Part shown: positions 34,302-43,153 of the stretch, in pieces
Layout of the letters: each line of letters opens with the position of its first letter
Numbering within the stretch: position 1 is the stretch's first letter
Assembly: GCF_014596565.1 (NCBI RefSeq)
Contig: NZ_NOIN01000009.1
Coordinates: 62,001-126,000 of the forward strand
Source: Pseudomonas sp. PSB18
GTDB taxonomy: Bacteria; Pseudomonadota; Gammaproteobacteria; Pseudomonadales; Pseudomonadaceae
Length of the DNA: 64,000 nucleotides
Reading direction: 5' to 3'
Position numbers and translations under genes: made by a program
The notes under the pieces: generated by a model
What the model was told of the DNA's origin: nothing
Seen by the model: only the letters and a program-made list of their open reading frames with translations
The model's database searches: none

Positions 34302-36206
34302 ATGAGCGTGGAAACTCAAAAGGAAACCCTGGGCTTCCAGACCGAGGTGAAGCAACTGCTGCACCTGATGATTCACTCGCTGTATTCGAATAAGGAAATT
34401 TTCCTTCGCGAGCTGATTTCAAACGCCTCCGATGCTGTCGACAAATTGCGTTTCGAAGCCCTGTCCAAGCCAGAACTGCTGGAAGGCGGCGCTGAACTGA
34501 AAATCCGTGTGAGCTTCGACAAGGACGCCAAGACCGTCACCCTCGAAGACAACGGTATCGGCATGAGCCGCGAAGAGGTGATCACGCACCTGGGCACCAT
34601 CGCCAAGTCCGGCACTGCCGACTTCATGAAAAACCTGTCGGGGGATCAGAAGAAGGATTCCCACCTGATCGGTCAGTTCGGCGTCGGCTTCTATTCCGCG
34701 TTCATCGTCGCCGAGCAGGTCGAAGTATTCAGCCGCCGTGCCGGCCTCGCTGCAAGCGAAGGCGTGCACTGGTCGTCCAAGGGCGAAGGCGAGTTCGAAG
34801 TCGCCACCATCGACAAGGCTGATCGCGGTACCCGCATCGTGCTGCACCTCAAGTCCGGTGAAGACGAATTCGCCGATGGCTGGCGCCTGCGCAACATCAT
34901 CAAGAAGTACTCCGACCATATCGCGTTGCCGATCGAGCTGCCGAAGGAAGTCACCGCCGCCGAAGGCGAAGAAAAGCCTGAAGTGGAATGGGAAACCGTC
35001 AACCGCGCCAGCGCCCTGTGGACTCGCCCACGCACCGAGGTGAAGGACGAGGAATACCAGGAGTTCTACAAGCACATCGCCCACGATTACGAGAACCCGC
35101 TGAGCTGGAGCCATAACAAGGTCGAAGGCAAGCTGGAATACAACTCGTTGTTGTACGTACCGGCCCGCGCTCCGTTCGACCTGTACCAGCGTGAAGCACC
35201 ACGTGGCCTGAAGCTGTACGTGCAGCGGGTGTTCGTGATGGACCAGGCCGAATCGTTCCTGCCGCTGTACCTGCGTTTCATCAAGGGTGTGGTGGATTCC
35301 AACGATCTGTCCCTGAACGTTTCGCGGGAAATCCTGCAGAAAGACCCGATCATCGACTCCATGAAGTCGGCGCTGACCAAGCGTGTCCTGGACATGCTGG
35401 AAAAACTGGCGAAGAACGAGCCCGAGCAATACAAGAGCTTCTGGAAGAACTTCGGCCAGGTGATGAAAGAAGGTCCGGCCGAGGACTTCGCCAACAAAGA
35501 GAAGATCGCCGGCCTGCTGCGCTTTGCCTCGACCCAGGGTGACGATGGCGAGCAGATCGTCGGTCTGGCCGATTACCTGGCCCGCGCCAAGGAAGGTCAG
35601 GACAAGATCTACTACCTGACCGGTGAAACTTATGCACAGGTCAAGAACAGCCCGCACCTGGAAGTCTTCCGCAAGAAAGGCATCGAAGTGCTGCTGCTGA
35701 CCGACCGTATCGATGAGTGGCTGATGAGCTACCTCAACGAGTTCGACGGCAAGAGCTTCGTCGACGTGGCCCGTGGCGACCTGGACCTCGGCAACCTGGA
35801 TTCGGAAGAAGACAAGAAAGCCGCCGAAGAAGTCGCCAAGAGCAAGGAAGGCCTGGTGGAGCGGATCAAGACAGCCCTGGGCGATGCCGTCAGTGAAGTG
35901 CGTGTCTCGCACCGCCTGACCGACTCCCCGGCGATCCTGGCCATCGGTGAACAGGACCTTGGCCTGCAAATGCGCCAGATCCTTGAAGCCAGCGGTCAGA
36001 AAGTCCCGGATTCCAAGCCGATTTTCGAGTTCAACCCGGCTCACCCGCTGGTGGAAAAACTCGACAACGAGCAGAGCGAAGAGCGCTTCGGCGACCTGTC
36101 GCACATCCTGTTCGACCAGGCGGCCCTGGCGGCGGGCGACAGCCTGAAGGACCCGGCGGCCTATGTGCGTCGCCTGAACAAGCTGCTGGTTGAACTGTCA
36201 GCTTGA
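34302..36206 (+). CDS. htpG: Molecular chaperone HtpG (Hsp90)
   Basis: 634 aa from ATG 34302 (MSVETQKETLGFQTEV); in-frame ATG 34296 is an alternative. N-terminal GHKL ATPase: LRELISNASDAVDKLRF, LEDNGIGMSREEV and GQFGVGFYSAFIVAEQVEV. The middle domain has FVMDQAESFLPLYLRFIKGV and VSREILQKD; the C-terminal dimer domain lacks the eukaryotic MEEVD tail. ATP-driven folding chaperone. Own heat-shock-type promoter and TTCG-loop terminator. Confidence 0.97.
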   Translation: MSVETQKETLGFQTEVKQLLHLMIHSLYSNKEIFLRELISNASDAVDKLRFEALSKPELLEGGAELKIRVSFDKDAKTVTLEDNGIGMSREEVITHLGTIAKSGTADFMKNLSGDQKKDSHLIGQFGVGFYSAFIVAEQVEVFSRRAGLAASEGVHWSSKGEGEFEVATIDKADRGTRIVLHLKSGEDEFADGWRLRNIIKKYSDHIALPIELPKEVTAAEGEEKPEVEWETVNRASALWTRPRTEVKDEEYQEFYKHIAHDYENPLSWSHNKVEGKLEYNSLLYVPARAPFDLYQREAPRGLKLYVQRVFVMDQAESFLPLYLRFIKGVVDSNDLSLNVSREILQKDPIIDSMKSALTKRVLDMLEKLAKNEPEQYKSFWKNFGQVMKEGPAEDFANKEKIAGLLRFASTQGDDGEQIVGLADYLARAKEGQDKIYYLTGETYAQVKNSPHLEVFRKKGIEVLLLTDRIDEWLMSYLNEFDGKSFVDVARGDLDLGNLDSEEDKKAAEEVAKSKEGLVERIKTALGDAVSEVRVSHRLTDSPAILAIGEQDLGLQMRQILEASGQKVPDSKPIFEFNPAHPLVEKLDNEQSEERFGDLSHILFDQAALAAGDSLKDPAAYVRRLNKLLVELSA

Positions 36207-36215
36207 TGAGGTAAG

Positions 36216-36241
36216 GAAAACCCCGCTTCGGCGGGGTTTTC
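36216..36241 (+). terminator. Terminator of htpG
   Basis: GAAAACCCCGC-TTCG-GCGGGGTTTTC, 11-bp perfect stem. Confidence 0.93.
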
Positions 36242-36272
36242 ATTTCTGGTATCCATTAAAAAGGAGACAGTC

Positions 36273-37001
36273 ATGAGTCAGATTACGGTTCGTTCAGTGG
36301 TCTATCAGATCGACGGCCAGACCTACGAAAGCCGCCTGGCCTTCGATGCCGCCCAGCAGGGCCCGCGTCCGGGCTTGCTGATGGCGCCGAACTGGATGGG
36401 GGTTGGGGCGGGGGCCGAGGACATCGCCAAGTCGGTGGCGGCCAAAGGGTATGTGGTGTTGATCGCCGACCTGTACGGCCAGACCGTGCGCCCGACCAAT
36501 GCCGATGAGGCGGGGGCCGCGATGATGCCGCTCAAGCAGGACCGGGCCCTGTTGCGCAAGCGCATGCAGGTGGCATTCGAGCAACTGCAAGGGCAGGGTG
36601 AGGCGCAGGTCGACGTTGCGAAACTCGCCACGTTCGGCTTCTGCTTCGGCGGTTGCTGTGCCCTGGAGCTGGCCCGCACGGGCGCGCCGCTGAAGGCCGC
36701 CATCTCGTTCCATGGCACCCTGGATACGCCGAACCCGGCGGATGCGCAAAACATCAAGGGCTCCGTGCTGGTGATGCACGGCGCTTCAGACCCGCTGGTA
36801 CCGAAAGAACAACTGCCGGCCTTCGAAGACGAAATGAACGCCGCCGGGGTCGATTGGCAACTGCTGAGCTACGGTGGCGCGGTGCATTCGTTCACCGACC
36901 CCCACGCCAATGTGCCAGGCAAGATGATGTACAACCCCAAGGTGGCCCAGCGGGCGTTCCGGTCGATGCATCATTTGCTGGATGAAGTGTTTGCGAACTG
37001 A
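36273..37001 (+). CDS. Dienelactone hydrolase family protein
   Basis: 242-aa alpha/beta hydrolase. The nucleophile elbow is GFCFGGCC, with Cys as in dienelactone hydrolase rather than Ser; Asp in GASDPLVPKE and His in GGAVHSFTDP complete the triad. Cytoplasmic (no signal peptide). Substrate unknown; not linked to aromatic catabolic genes here. Strong AAGGAG Shine-Dalgarno. Confidence 0.9.
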   Translation: MSQITVRSVVYQIDGQTYESRLAFDAAQQGPRPGLLMAPNWMGVGAGAEDIAKSVAAKGYVVLIADLYGQTVRPTNADEAGAAMMPLKQDRALLRKRMQVAFEQLQGQGEAQVDVAKLATFGFCFGGCCALELARTGAPLKAAISFHGTLDTPNPADAQNIKGSVLVMHGASDPLVPKEQLPAFEDEMNAAGVDWQLLSYGGAVHSFTDPHANVPGKMMYNPKVAQRAFRSMHHLLDEVFAN

Positions 37002-37042
37002 GATGGGCTTGATCTGATTTTGTTGTTGTCTGGCCTGCCGTC

Positions 37043-37114
37043 ATCGCGAGCAGGCTCGCTCCCACAGGAGGGCGTCGTTCCCCAATCCAATGTGGGAGCG
37101 AGCCTGCTCGCGAT
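37043..37114. repeat. REPIN, class A (short spacer)
   Basis: Inward-facing class A pair between convergent dienelactone hydrolase and pirin genes. Confidence 0.9.
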
Positions 37115-37139
37115 GGCGGACATCCAGACGCTACTGAAC

Positions 37140-38000
37140 TCAGGGCAACTCGATCCGCTCACTTTCCCCCGGCACGGTCGGCCAGTCTCCGGCCGCCCAG
37201 CGTCGACGGGCTTCGTCGATCCGGGCCGGATCGCTGGAGACGAAATTCCAGTTCATCCGGCGCGGTCCGTCCAGCGGTGCGCCGCCGAACAGCACGGCAT
37301 GGCAGTCGCTGCTGGCAAACAGGGTCATCTTTTCGCCGACCGGCAGTATTACCAGCGAGTGCGGCTCCAGCGGCTCACCGTCCAACAGCGCCTCGCCGCT
37401 CAATACGTACAGTGCCCGTTCTGCATGCTCGGTGGGAATCAGCAGCGTCGTCGCGGTTTGCAGGTTGAGTTCGGCATAGAGCGTAGGAGACAGCACCGGT
37501 ACTGGCGATTCCAGGCAGAAGCCCGACCCGGCGATCATGCGGATAACGACGCCCAGGTTGTCGCTGACCGGCAGGGTACGTGCCGGATGATGGCTGTAGT
37601 GCCCCGGCCCTTGTTCGTGGGATTGGGGCGAGGCCAGCCAGACTTGCAAGCCGTGCATGACGAAGTCGCTGCCCAGTTGCGCTGCCGGTGTGCGCTCGAC
37701 ATGGGCAATGGCGCTGCCGGCAGTCATCCAACTGACATCCCCGGCCTCGACCACCTGGTCCGAGCCCAGGCTGTCCTTGTGCTGGATTTTTCCCTCGAAC
37801 AGGTAGGTGAGGGTGGAGAGCCCGATGTGGGGATGCTGGCGGATATTCATCCCTTTGCCGGCCGGGTAGGTGGTCTGCAGCATGTGGTCGAAAAACACGA
37901 AAGGTCCGACGCTGCGGCATTTGGCCGACGGCAACGGGCGAAGAATCGGCTGGCCTTCGACATCTTCTGCGCGAGGGCGAACGGTCAGGGGCGCGGTCAT
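37140..38000 (-). CDS. Pirin family protein
   Basis: 286-aa bicupin from ATG 38000 with GGGAGA Shine-Dalgarno. FVFFDHM and RQHPHIGLSTLTYLFEGKIQ supply the metal-binding histidines of the N-terminal cupin; the C-terminal cupin is present. Bacterial pirins have been reported as quercetinases or as modulators of central metabolism; which applies here is unknown. Confidence 0.88.
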   Translation of the reverse strand: MTAPLTVRPRAEDVEGQPILRPLPSAKCRSVGPFVFFDHMLQTTYPAGKGMNIRQHPHIGLSTLTYLFEGKIQHKDSLGSDQVVEAGDVSWMTAGSAIAHVERTPAAQLGSDFVMHGLQVWLASPQSHEQGPGHYSHHPARTLPVSDNLGVVIRMIAGSGFCLESPVPVLSPTLYAELNLQTATTLLIPTEHAERALYVLSGEALLDGEPLEPHSLVILPVGEKMTLFASSDCHAVLFGGAPLDGPRRMNWNFVSSDPARIDEARRRWAAGDWPTVPGESERIELP

Positions 38001-38106
38001 GGTGTCTCCCGGATTGAACAACGGATGCGGCGAGCATAACCCGCCGTCGCGGTTAGCGGCACGGGCGACTTGAACCCGGGCGGGAGGGGAGGGGTCTATC
38101 CTGCTC

Positions 38107-39138
38107 ATGGCCTTTGGAGATGACCCGTTGACCCGTCTGATCTTCGCCTGGTTGCTGCTCGTGTCGAGCAGCGCCGCCATGGCCCGCGAATATGCCTACA
38201 GCGATGCGCACCTGCATTACGTCGACTTCTTTCAGGAAACCGCCGGCATGCCCAAGCTGCTCCAGGCGATGGCCGACAATCATATCGAGCATGTGATGAT
38301 CTCAGGCATCCCGGTTGCCAAGAAATGGCACGAGGATGAGCCCAAGCGTCCACGTTATTACGCCGGTGACGATGCGGACGCCTATTGGTACAGCGCCACC
38401 GATGTGATTGTCGCGACGGCGGTGGGCAAGCTGACCGCCGAACAACGCCGGCATTTTCATCCTTTCCTCTCGGGTTTCAACCCCAATGACAAGAACTCCG
38501 CTGCCCATGTCCAGCGCATGCTCGATCTCTACCCGGGGTTGTGGCAAGGCATCGGTGAAGTCTTCACCCGCCACGATGACCTCACGGCGCTGACCTCGGG
38601 CGATACCCCGCGCGCCAACAACGAAGCCATGACGATGATCTATCACCTGGCGGCCGAGCACGACCTGCCGGTGATGCTGCATTCCAACATCACCTCCAAG
38701 CGTGAGAAGAATCCGCTTTACCTGGCAGAAATCGAAGAGCCGTTGCGTAGGCATCCGCATACCCGCTTCATCTGGGCCCACGCTGGCACCAGCATGGAGA
38801 TTCATCGGCATCAGACCCGCTTGGATTTCCTGTTGCCAACCCTGACCCGGCTGCTCGAGTCCTATCCGAATCTGTACATAGACCTGTCCTGGAGCCTGCT
38901 CACGCCCTATTTGCTCGACGAAGCGGGCACGCCTCGGCCGGAGTGGGTAAAGCTGGTGGAGCGCTTTCCAGAGCGTTTCATGGTGGGGTCGGATGTGGTC
39001 GGACGCTTCGGCAAGCTCGGGAAGGAGCTGCACGGCTTCGATCCGTTTCTGGATGCCTTGCCTGAGGACGTGGCGAGGAAGGTGGCGCGGGATAATTTCC
39101 TGGCGGTGTTGTGTGGGAGCAAGGCTTGCCCGCGATGA
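38107..39138 (+). CDS. Exported amidohydrolase-family protein with REP-encoded C-terminus
   Basis: 343 aa if ATG 38107 is used. A TTG at 38128 with GGAG 8 bases upstream would give a cleaner signal peptide (TRLIFAWLLLVSSSAAMA, then REYAYSD), so the start is uncertain. TIM-barrel metal motifs: DAHLHYVDF (HxH), VMLHSNITS, FIWAHAGTS and the late Asp in MVGSDVVGRFG. Probably a periplasmic metal-dependent hydrolase of the PF04909 type. The last residues (CGSKACPR, stop) are encoded by a class B REP, so a repeat insertion has replaced the original end. Confidence 0.8.
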   Translation: MAFGDDPLTRLIFAWLLLVSSSAAMAREYAYSDAHLHYVDFFQETAGMPKLLQAMADNHIEHVMISGIPVAKKWHEDEPKRPRYYAGDDADAYWYSATDVIVATAVGKLTAEQRRHFHPFLSGFNPNDKNSAAHVQRMLDLYPGLWQGIGEVFTRHDDLTALTSGDTPRANNEAMTMIYHLAAEHDLPVMLHSNITSKREKNPLYLAEIEEPLRRHPHTRFIWAHAGTSMEIHRHQTRLDFLLPTLTRLLESYPNLYIDLSWSLLTPYLLDEAGTPRPEWVKLVERFPERFMVGSDVVGRFGKLGKELHGFDPFLDALPEDVARKVARDNFLAVLCGSKACPR

Positions 39139-39195
39139 GGTCAACGCGGTCTTGAGCGCTGAGGTGTCTGGATCGCGAGCAGGCTCGCTCCCACA
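39112..39195. repeat. Hybrid REPIN (class B left arm, class A right arm)
   Basis: GTGGGAGCAAGGCTTGCCCG at the left is paired with an inverted class A arm at the right. The left arm contains the stop codon of the amidohydrolase gene. Confidence 0.88.
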
Positions 39196-39212
39196 GGGGA
39201 AAAATGACAGGC

Positions 39213-39244
39213 AAAAAAACGCCCCGAACCAGTCGGGGCGTTTT
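39213..39244. terminator. Terminator of fabAB (bidirectional)
   Basis: AAAACGCCCCGA/TCGGGGCGTTTT stem; the minus-strand reading for fabB has a seven-T run. Confidence 0.92.
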
Positions 39245-39267
39245 CGTGTGCGGCCTAGCGGCGGGGC

Positions 39268-40488
39268 TTACTTGCCCTGCCAGCGCTTCAGTACCAGCGT
39301 GGCGTTGGTGCCGCCGAAACCGAAGCTGTTGCTCATCACGGTATTGATGGTGGCGTTTTCGCGGGTCTTGGTCAGAATCGGCAGGTCGGCCACTTCCGGG
39401 TCCAGCTCGTCGATGTTGGCCGAGCCGGCGATGAAGTTGCCTTCCATCATCAGCATGCAATAGATCGCTTCGTGAACGCCGGCGGCGCCCAGGGAGTGAC
39501 CCGACAGGCTCTTGGTGGAGCTGATGGCCGGCGCTTTGTCGCCGAACACTTCACGCACACCCTTCATTTCCGCGACGTCGCCGACCGGAGTCGAAGTGCC
39601 GTGGGTGTTCAGGTAATCGATCGGGGTGTCGACGGTGGACATGGCCATCTGCATGCAGCGGATAGCACCTTCGCCGCTTGGGGCAACCATATCGTAGCCG
39701 TCGGACGTGGCGCCATAGCCAACGACTTCCGCGTAGATTTTTGCACCGCGGGCCAGGGCATGTTCCAGCTCCTCGACCACCACCATGCCACCACCACCGG
39801 CAATGACGAAACCGTCACGGTCGGCATCGTAGGCGCGGGAGGCTTTTTCCGGCGTGTCGTTGCGCTTGCTGGACAGGGCGCCCATGGCGTCGAACAGGAA
39901 CGACTGGCTCCAGTGTTCTTCTTCACCGCCGCCGGCGAACACGACGTCCTGTTTGCCCATCTGGATCTGTTCCATGGCGGTACCGATGCAGTGGGCACTG
40001 GTGGCGCAGGCAGAAGCGATGGAGTAGTTCAGGCCCTTGATCTTGAAAGGCGTGGCCAGGCAGGCGGAAACGGTGCTGCTCATGGTCCGAGTGACGCGAT
40101 ACGGACCGACGCGCTTGACGCCTTTCTCGCGCAGGATGTCCAGCGCTTCCATCTGGTTCAAGGTCGAGGCGCCGCCGGAGCCGGCGATCAGACCGGTGCG
40201 CGGGTTGGACACCTGCTCTTCGGTCAGGCCGGAGTCGGCGATGGCGTCCTTCATGGCCAGGTAGGCGTAAGCCGCTGCATGGCCGACAAAACGGTAGATC
40301 TTGCGATCGATCAGTTCTTCGAGATTGAGGTCAATGGAGCCGGAAACCTGGCTACGCAGACCCATTTCGGCGTATTCCGGGTTGAACCGGATGCCAGGGC
40401 GACTTGCACGCAGGTTAGCGGAGACGGTCTCTTTGTCATTGCCCAGGCAAGAAACGATGCCAAGACCAGTGATAACGACGCGGCGCAT
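39268..40488 (-). CDS. fabB: 3-oxoacyl-ACP synthase I
   Basis: 406-aa condensing enzyme required for unsaturated fatty acid elongation. Catalytic Cys in SIASACATSAHCIG, histidines in LNTHGTSTPVGD and SLSGHSLGAAGVHEA. Lies 11 nt after fabA on the same strand, the conserved fabAB operon. Confidence 0.98.
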   Translation of the reverse strand: MRRVVITGLGIVSCLGNDKETVSANLRASRPGIRFNPEYAEMGLRSQVSGSIDLNLEELIDRKIYRFVGHAAAYAYLAMKDAIADSGLTEEQVSNPRTGLIAGSGGASTLNQMEALDILREKGVKRVGPYRVTRTMSSTVSACLATPFKIKGLNYSIASACATSAHCIGTAMEQIQMGKQDVVFAGGGEEEHWSQSFLFDAMGALSSKRNDTPEKASRAYDADRDGFVIAGGGGMVVVEELEHALARGAKIYAEVVGYGATSDGYDMVAPSGEGAIRCMQMAMSTVDTPIDYLNTHGTSTPVGDVAEMKGVREVFGDKAPAISSTKSLSGHSLGAAGVHEAIYCMLMMEGNFIAGSANIDELDPEVADLPILTKTRENATINTVMSNSFGFGGTNATLVLKRWQGK

Positions 40489-40499
40489 GCGGATAACCC

Positions 40500-41015
40500 T
40501 TAGAAGTTGTCAGTGGAGGTGAAAACGCCGACCCGAAGGCCCTCGGCGGTATAGATCTCGCGACCGTCGACAGTCACCGAACCATCGGCAATGGCCATGT
40601 TCAGCTTGCCCTTGAGGACGCGTTTGATATGAATGTTATAGGTGATTTTCTTCGCGGTCGGGAGGACCTGACCGAAGAACTTCACTTCGCCCGAACCCAG
40701 GGCGCGACCGCGGCCCGGCAGACCCTGCCAGCCGAGGAAAAAGCCGACCAGTTGCCACATGGCGTCGAGGCCCAGGCAGCCCGGCATGACCGGATCGCCT
40801 TCGAAATGGCAGGCGAAGAACCACAGGTCCGGATTGATATCCAGCTCGGCGACCAATTCACCTTTGCCGTACTTGCCACCCTCTTCGCTGATATGGGTGA
40901 TGCGATCCACCATCAGCATGTTCGGGGCGGGCAGTTGCGCGTTACCTGGGCCGAACAGCTCACCGCGACTGCAGCGCAGCAGATCTTCCCGGGTAAAGGC
41001 GTTTTGTTTGGTCAT
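40500..41015 (-). CDS. fabA: 3-hydroxydecanoyl-ACP dehydratase/isomerase
   Basis: 171-aa hotdog enzyme; catalytic His in FFACHFEGDPVMPGCLGLDA with the Asp in the same segment. Makes trans-2- and isomerises to cis-3-decenoyl-ACP, the branch point to unsaturated fatty acids. GAGGAG Shine-Dalgarno. First gene of fabAB; upstream gap contains a near-palindrome that could be a TetR-type operator. Confidence 0.98.
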   Translation of the reverse strand: MTKQNAFTREDLLRCSRGELFGPGNAQLPAPNMLMVDRITHISEEGGKYGKGELVAELDINPDLWFFACHFEGDPVMPGCLGLDAMWQLVGFFLGWQGLPGRGRALGSGEVKFFGQVLPTAKKITYNIHIKRVLKGKLNMAIADGSVTVDGREIYTAEGLRVGVFTSTDNF

Positions 41016-41149
41016 GCGAGCTCCTCAATAGTCCCATGCGGCAGGGTTGGGCGAATCTTCCCGACCGACCGAAGCGGTCATGCCTCGAATCGACAGCCTA
41101 CTCATAGACTATTGCGTTGTAGTGAAAGTCACAGCACACGGAAAATGAA

Positions 41150-41165
41150 TGTACACCTGTGCACT
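41150..41165. promoter_or_regulatory. Candidate operator upstream of fabA
   Basis: TGTACAC-CT-GTGCACT is a near-perfect palindrome (one mismatch) about 135 bp before fabA. TetR-type regulators of unsaturated fatty acid genes (FabR, DesT) bind palindromes in this position; the match to a specific regulator is unproven. Confidence 0.35.
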
Positions 41166-41251
41166 GAAATTTTTATTCAAGCCTCAATCGAGGCTCGTTC
41201 GGGTGCCTAAGACTGCCGCACTTTCGTCTTTCACGCCAGCTACACAGGCTA

Positions 41252-43153
41252 CTAATGCACCCAACGCTGCAGAATATGCTGCAGATCAACCCTTTTGAAC
41301 GGCTTTGCAAGGTAATCGTTCATACCCGCCGCCAGGCAGGCTTCGCGATCGCCCTGCAAGGCGTTGGCGGTCAGGGCGACGATGGGTATCTCGCTGCAGC
41401 CCGGCAACTGGCGGATCCGCCGCGTGGCTTCATAGCCGTCGACCACGGGCAAGCGGCAATCCATGAGGATCAATTCAAACATCAGACTCTCAGCGCTACG
41501 GATGGCCTGGGCGCCGTCGGCGGCGATGCTGACGGTAAAGCCCAGGCTGCGCAACATGGCTTCGATCACGGTCTGGTTCACCGGGTTGTCCTCCACCAGC
41601 AGCACCTTGCGGCCTTCGCCACCCTCGCTGCCGTGGGACAGCCGCGGCACCCTCTCCGCCGGGCCCTGGGTGGACAGGGCCAGCGGAATTTCCAAGGTGA
41701 ACACCGAGCCCTGGCCTTCCTCGCTCTGGGCTCGCAGGGTGCCGCCCATGCGTTCGGCCAGGGTGCGCGCGATCGGCAGGCCCAGGCCGGTGCCACCGTA
41801 GCGGCGGGAAATCGAGCTGTCGGCCTGCTGGAAAGCGTCGAACATGCGTTCCAGGCTTTCGGGCGAAATACCGATGCCACTGTCGCGCACCGTGCAGGTG
41901 AACCACAGCAGTTCGTGGTCCAGGGCCTGCCATTGGCACTGCACGGTGACACGTCCCTGCTCAGTGAACTTCAGCGCGTTGCCGATCAGGTTCACCAGGA
42001 TCTGCCGGATCCGCGTTGGATCGCCTTGCACCTGCAAGGCCTTCATGTCATCCGGAATCAGCAGGTCCAGGCCCAATTTGCGTTGGGCGGCGCTGTGCTG
42101 GAACGACTGGGCGCAACTGCCCACCAGCTCGGTCAGGTTGAACGGGATATGTTCCAGCTCCAGGGCCGAGCGTTCGATGCGCGAGAAGTCGAGGATATCG
42201 TTGATCACCTTCAGCAGGTGTTCGGTGGATTCCGACGCCAGCGCCGTGTACTCGTGCTGCTCATCGGTCATCCGGGTGGTTTCCAGCAGTTGCAGCATGC
42301 CCAGCACACCGTTCATGGGCGTGCGCAACTCGTGGCTCATCATGGCCAGGAATTCCGACTTGGCGCTGTTGGCCTTTTCCGCTTCTTCCCGGGTCTTGAT
42401 CAGTTGCGCCATGGCCTGATGCTGTTCCCGACTGGCTTGTTCCAGGCCGTCGGCCAGGTTGTTGATGTGGCGCGACAAGGCCCCCAGCTCGGCGTCGTCA
42501 ACGATAGGCAACGGCTTGCTGTAGTCGCCTTGCTGGATGGCCTTGACGGCATTACCGATGTCGCGGATCGGCCGGGACAGGTCAGAGGCCAGGCGACGCG
42601 CCACCAGGAAGGTGAACAGCAGGGCGAACAACGCCAGGATCGCGGCCTTGAACAGGATTTCCTGCTGCCGCTGGCTGAAGGCATCACTGGACATGCCGAC
42701 GATCACCCGGCCCAGGTAATCTTCGCCCGGTGCCTCGATGGGCGTGCTGTTGCCTTGCAGGAAATCGTTGTTAAGGGTGATGCGCTGCAGGCGAACCGGC
42801 GCCTGGAACATTTCGATCTGCTGGGAGTGGACACGATTCTGCTCGGGCTGCTCGACGTGCACCAACACCCGGTGCGTGCTGTCCTGTACTTCCAGAAAAC
42901 GTACGTGGGGCGTGGCCAGGGTAGCGGTGAGCAGGCTTTCCAGCACATCGTTGTTGCCGGAAATCACGCCGTATTCGGTGGCGGGAGCCAGTTGGTTGGC
43001 GATCAGTTGCCCGGTGTGATTGAGTTCCTGGCGCAGGTCCTGGATTCGCACGAAGGTGAAGAAGCTGATCAACAGCACGGTCAGCAACAGCGCCGGGCCA
43101 AGGGCGATGAGCTGGGTGCGTGTACTGATATCCCAACGGCGACGCAAGGTCAT
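41252..43153 (-). CDS. Hybrid sensor histidine kinase (HAMP-HisKA-HATPase-REC)
   Basis: 633 aa. Two membrane helices (about 14-36 and 168-188) bracket a periplasmic sensor domain of roughly 130 residues; then HAMP, HisKA with phospho-acceptor His 274 (MSHELRTPMNGVLGML), ATPase boxes LVNLIGNALKFT, DSGIGI and GGTGLGLPI, and a C-terminal receiver with Asp 565 (LILMDCRLPVVDG). No Hpt domain, so a separate phosphotransfer protein is needed. Overlaps the upstream solute-binding gene (ATGA). By recalled synteny with fabA and gpsA it matches P. aeruginosa PA1611, which acts with RetS/HptB; orthology is inferred. Confidence 0.92.
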   Translation of the reverse strand: MTLRRRWDISTRTQLIALGPALLLTVLLISFFTFVRIQDLRQELNHTGQLIANQLAPATEYGVISGNNDVLESLLTATLATPHVRFLEVQDSTHRVLVHVEQPEQNRVHSQQIEMFQAPVRLQRITLNNDFLQGNSTPIEAPGEDYLGRVIVGMSSDAFSQRQQEILFKAAILALFALLFTFLVARRLASDLSRPIRDIGNAVKAIQQGDYSKPLPIVDDAELGALSRHINNLADGLEQASREQHQAMAQLIKTREEAEKANSAKSEFLAMMSHELRTPMNGVLGMLQLLETTRMTDEQHEYTALASESTEHLLKVINDILDFSRIERSALELEHIPFNLTELVGSCAQSFQHSAAQRKLGLDLLIPDDMKALQVQGDPTRIRQILVNLIGNALKFTEQGRVTVQCQWQALDHELLWFTCTVRDSGIGISPESLERMFDAFQQADSSISRRYGGTGLGLPIARTLAERMGGTLRAQSEEGQGSVFTLEIPLALSTQGPAERVPRLSHGSEGGEGRKVLLVEDNPVNQTVIEAMLRSLGFTVSIAADGAQAIRSAESLMFELILMDCRLPVVDGYEATRRIRQLPGCSEIPIVALTANALQGDREACLAAGMNDYLAKPFKRVDLQHILQRWVH

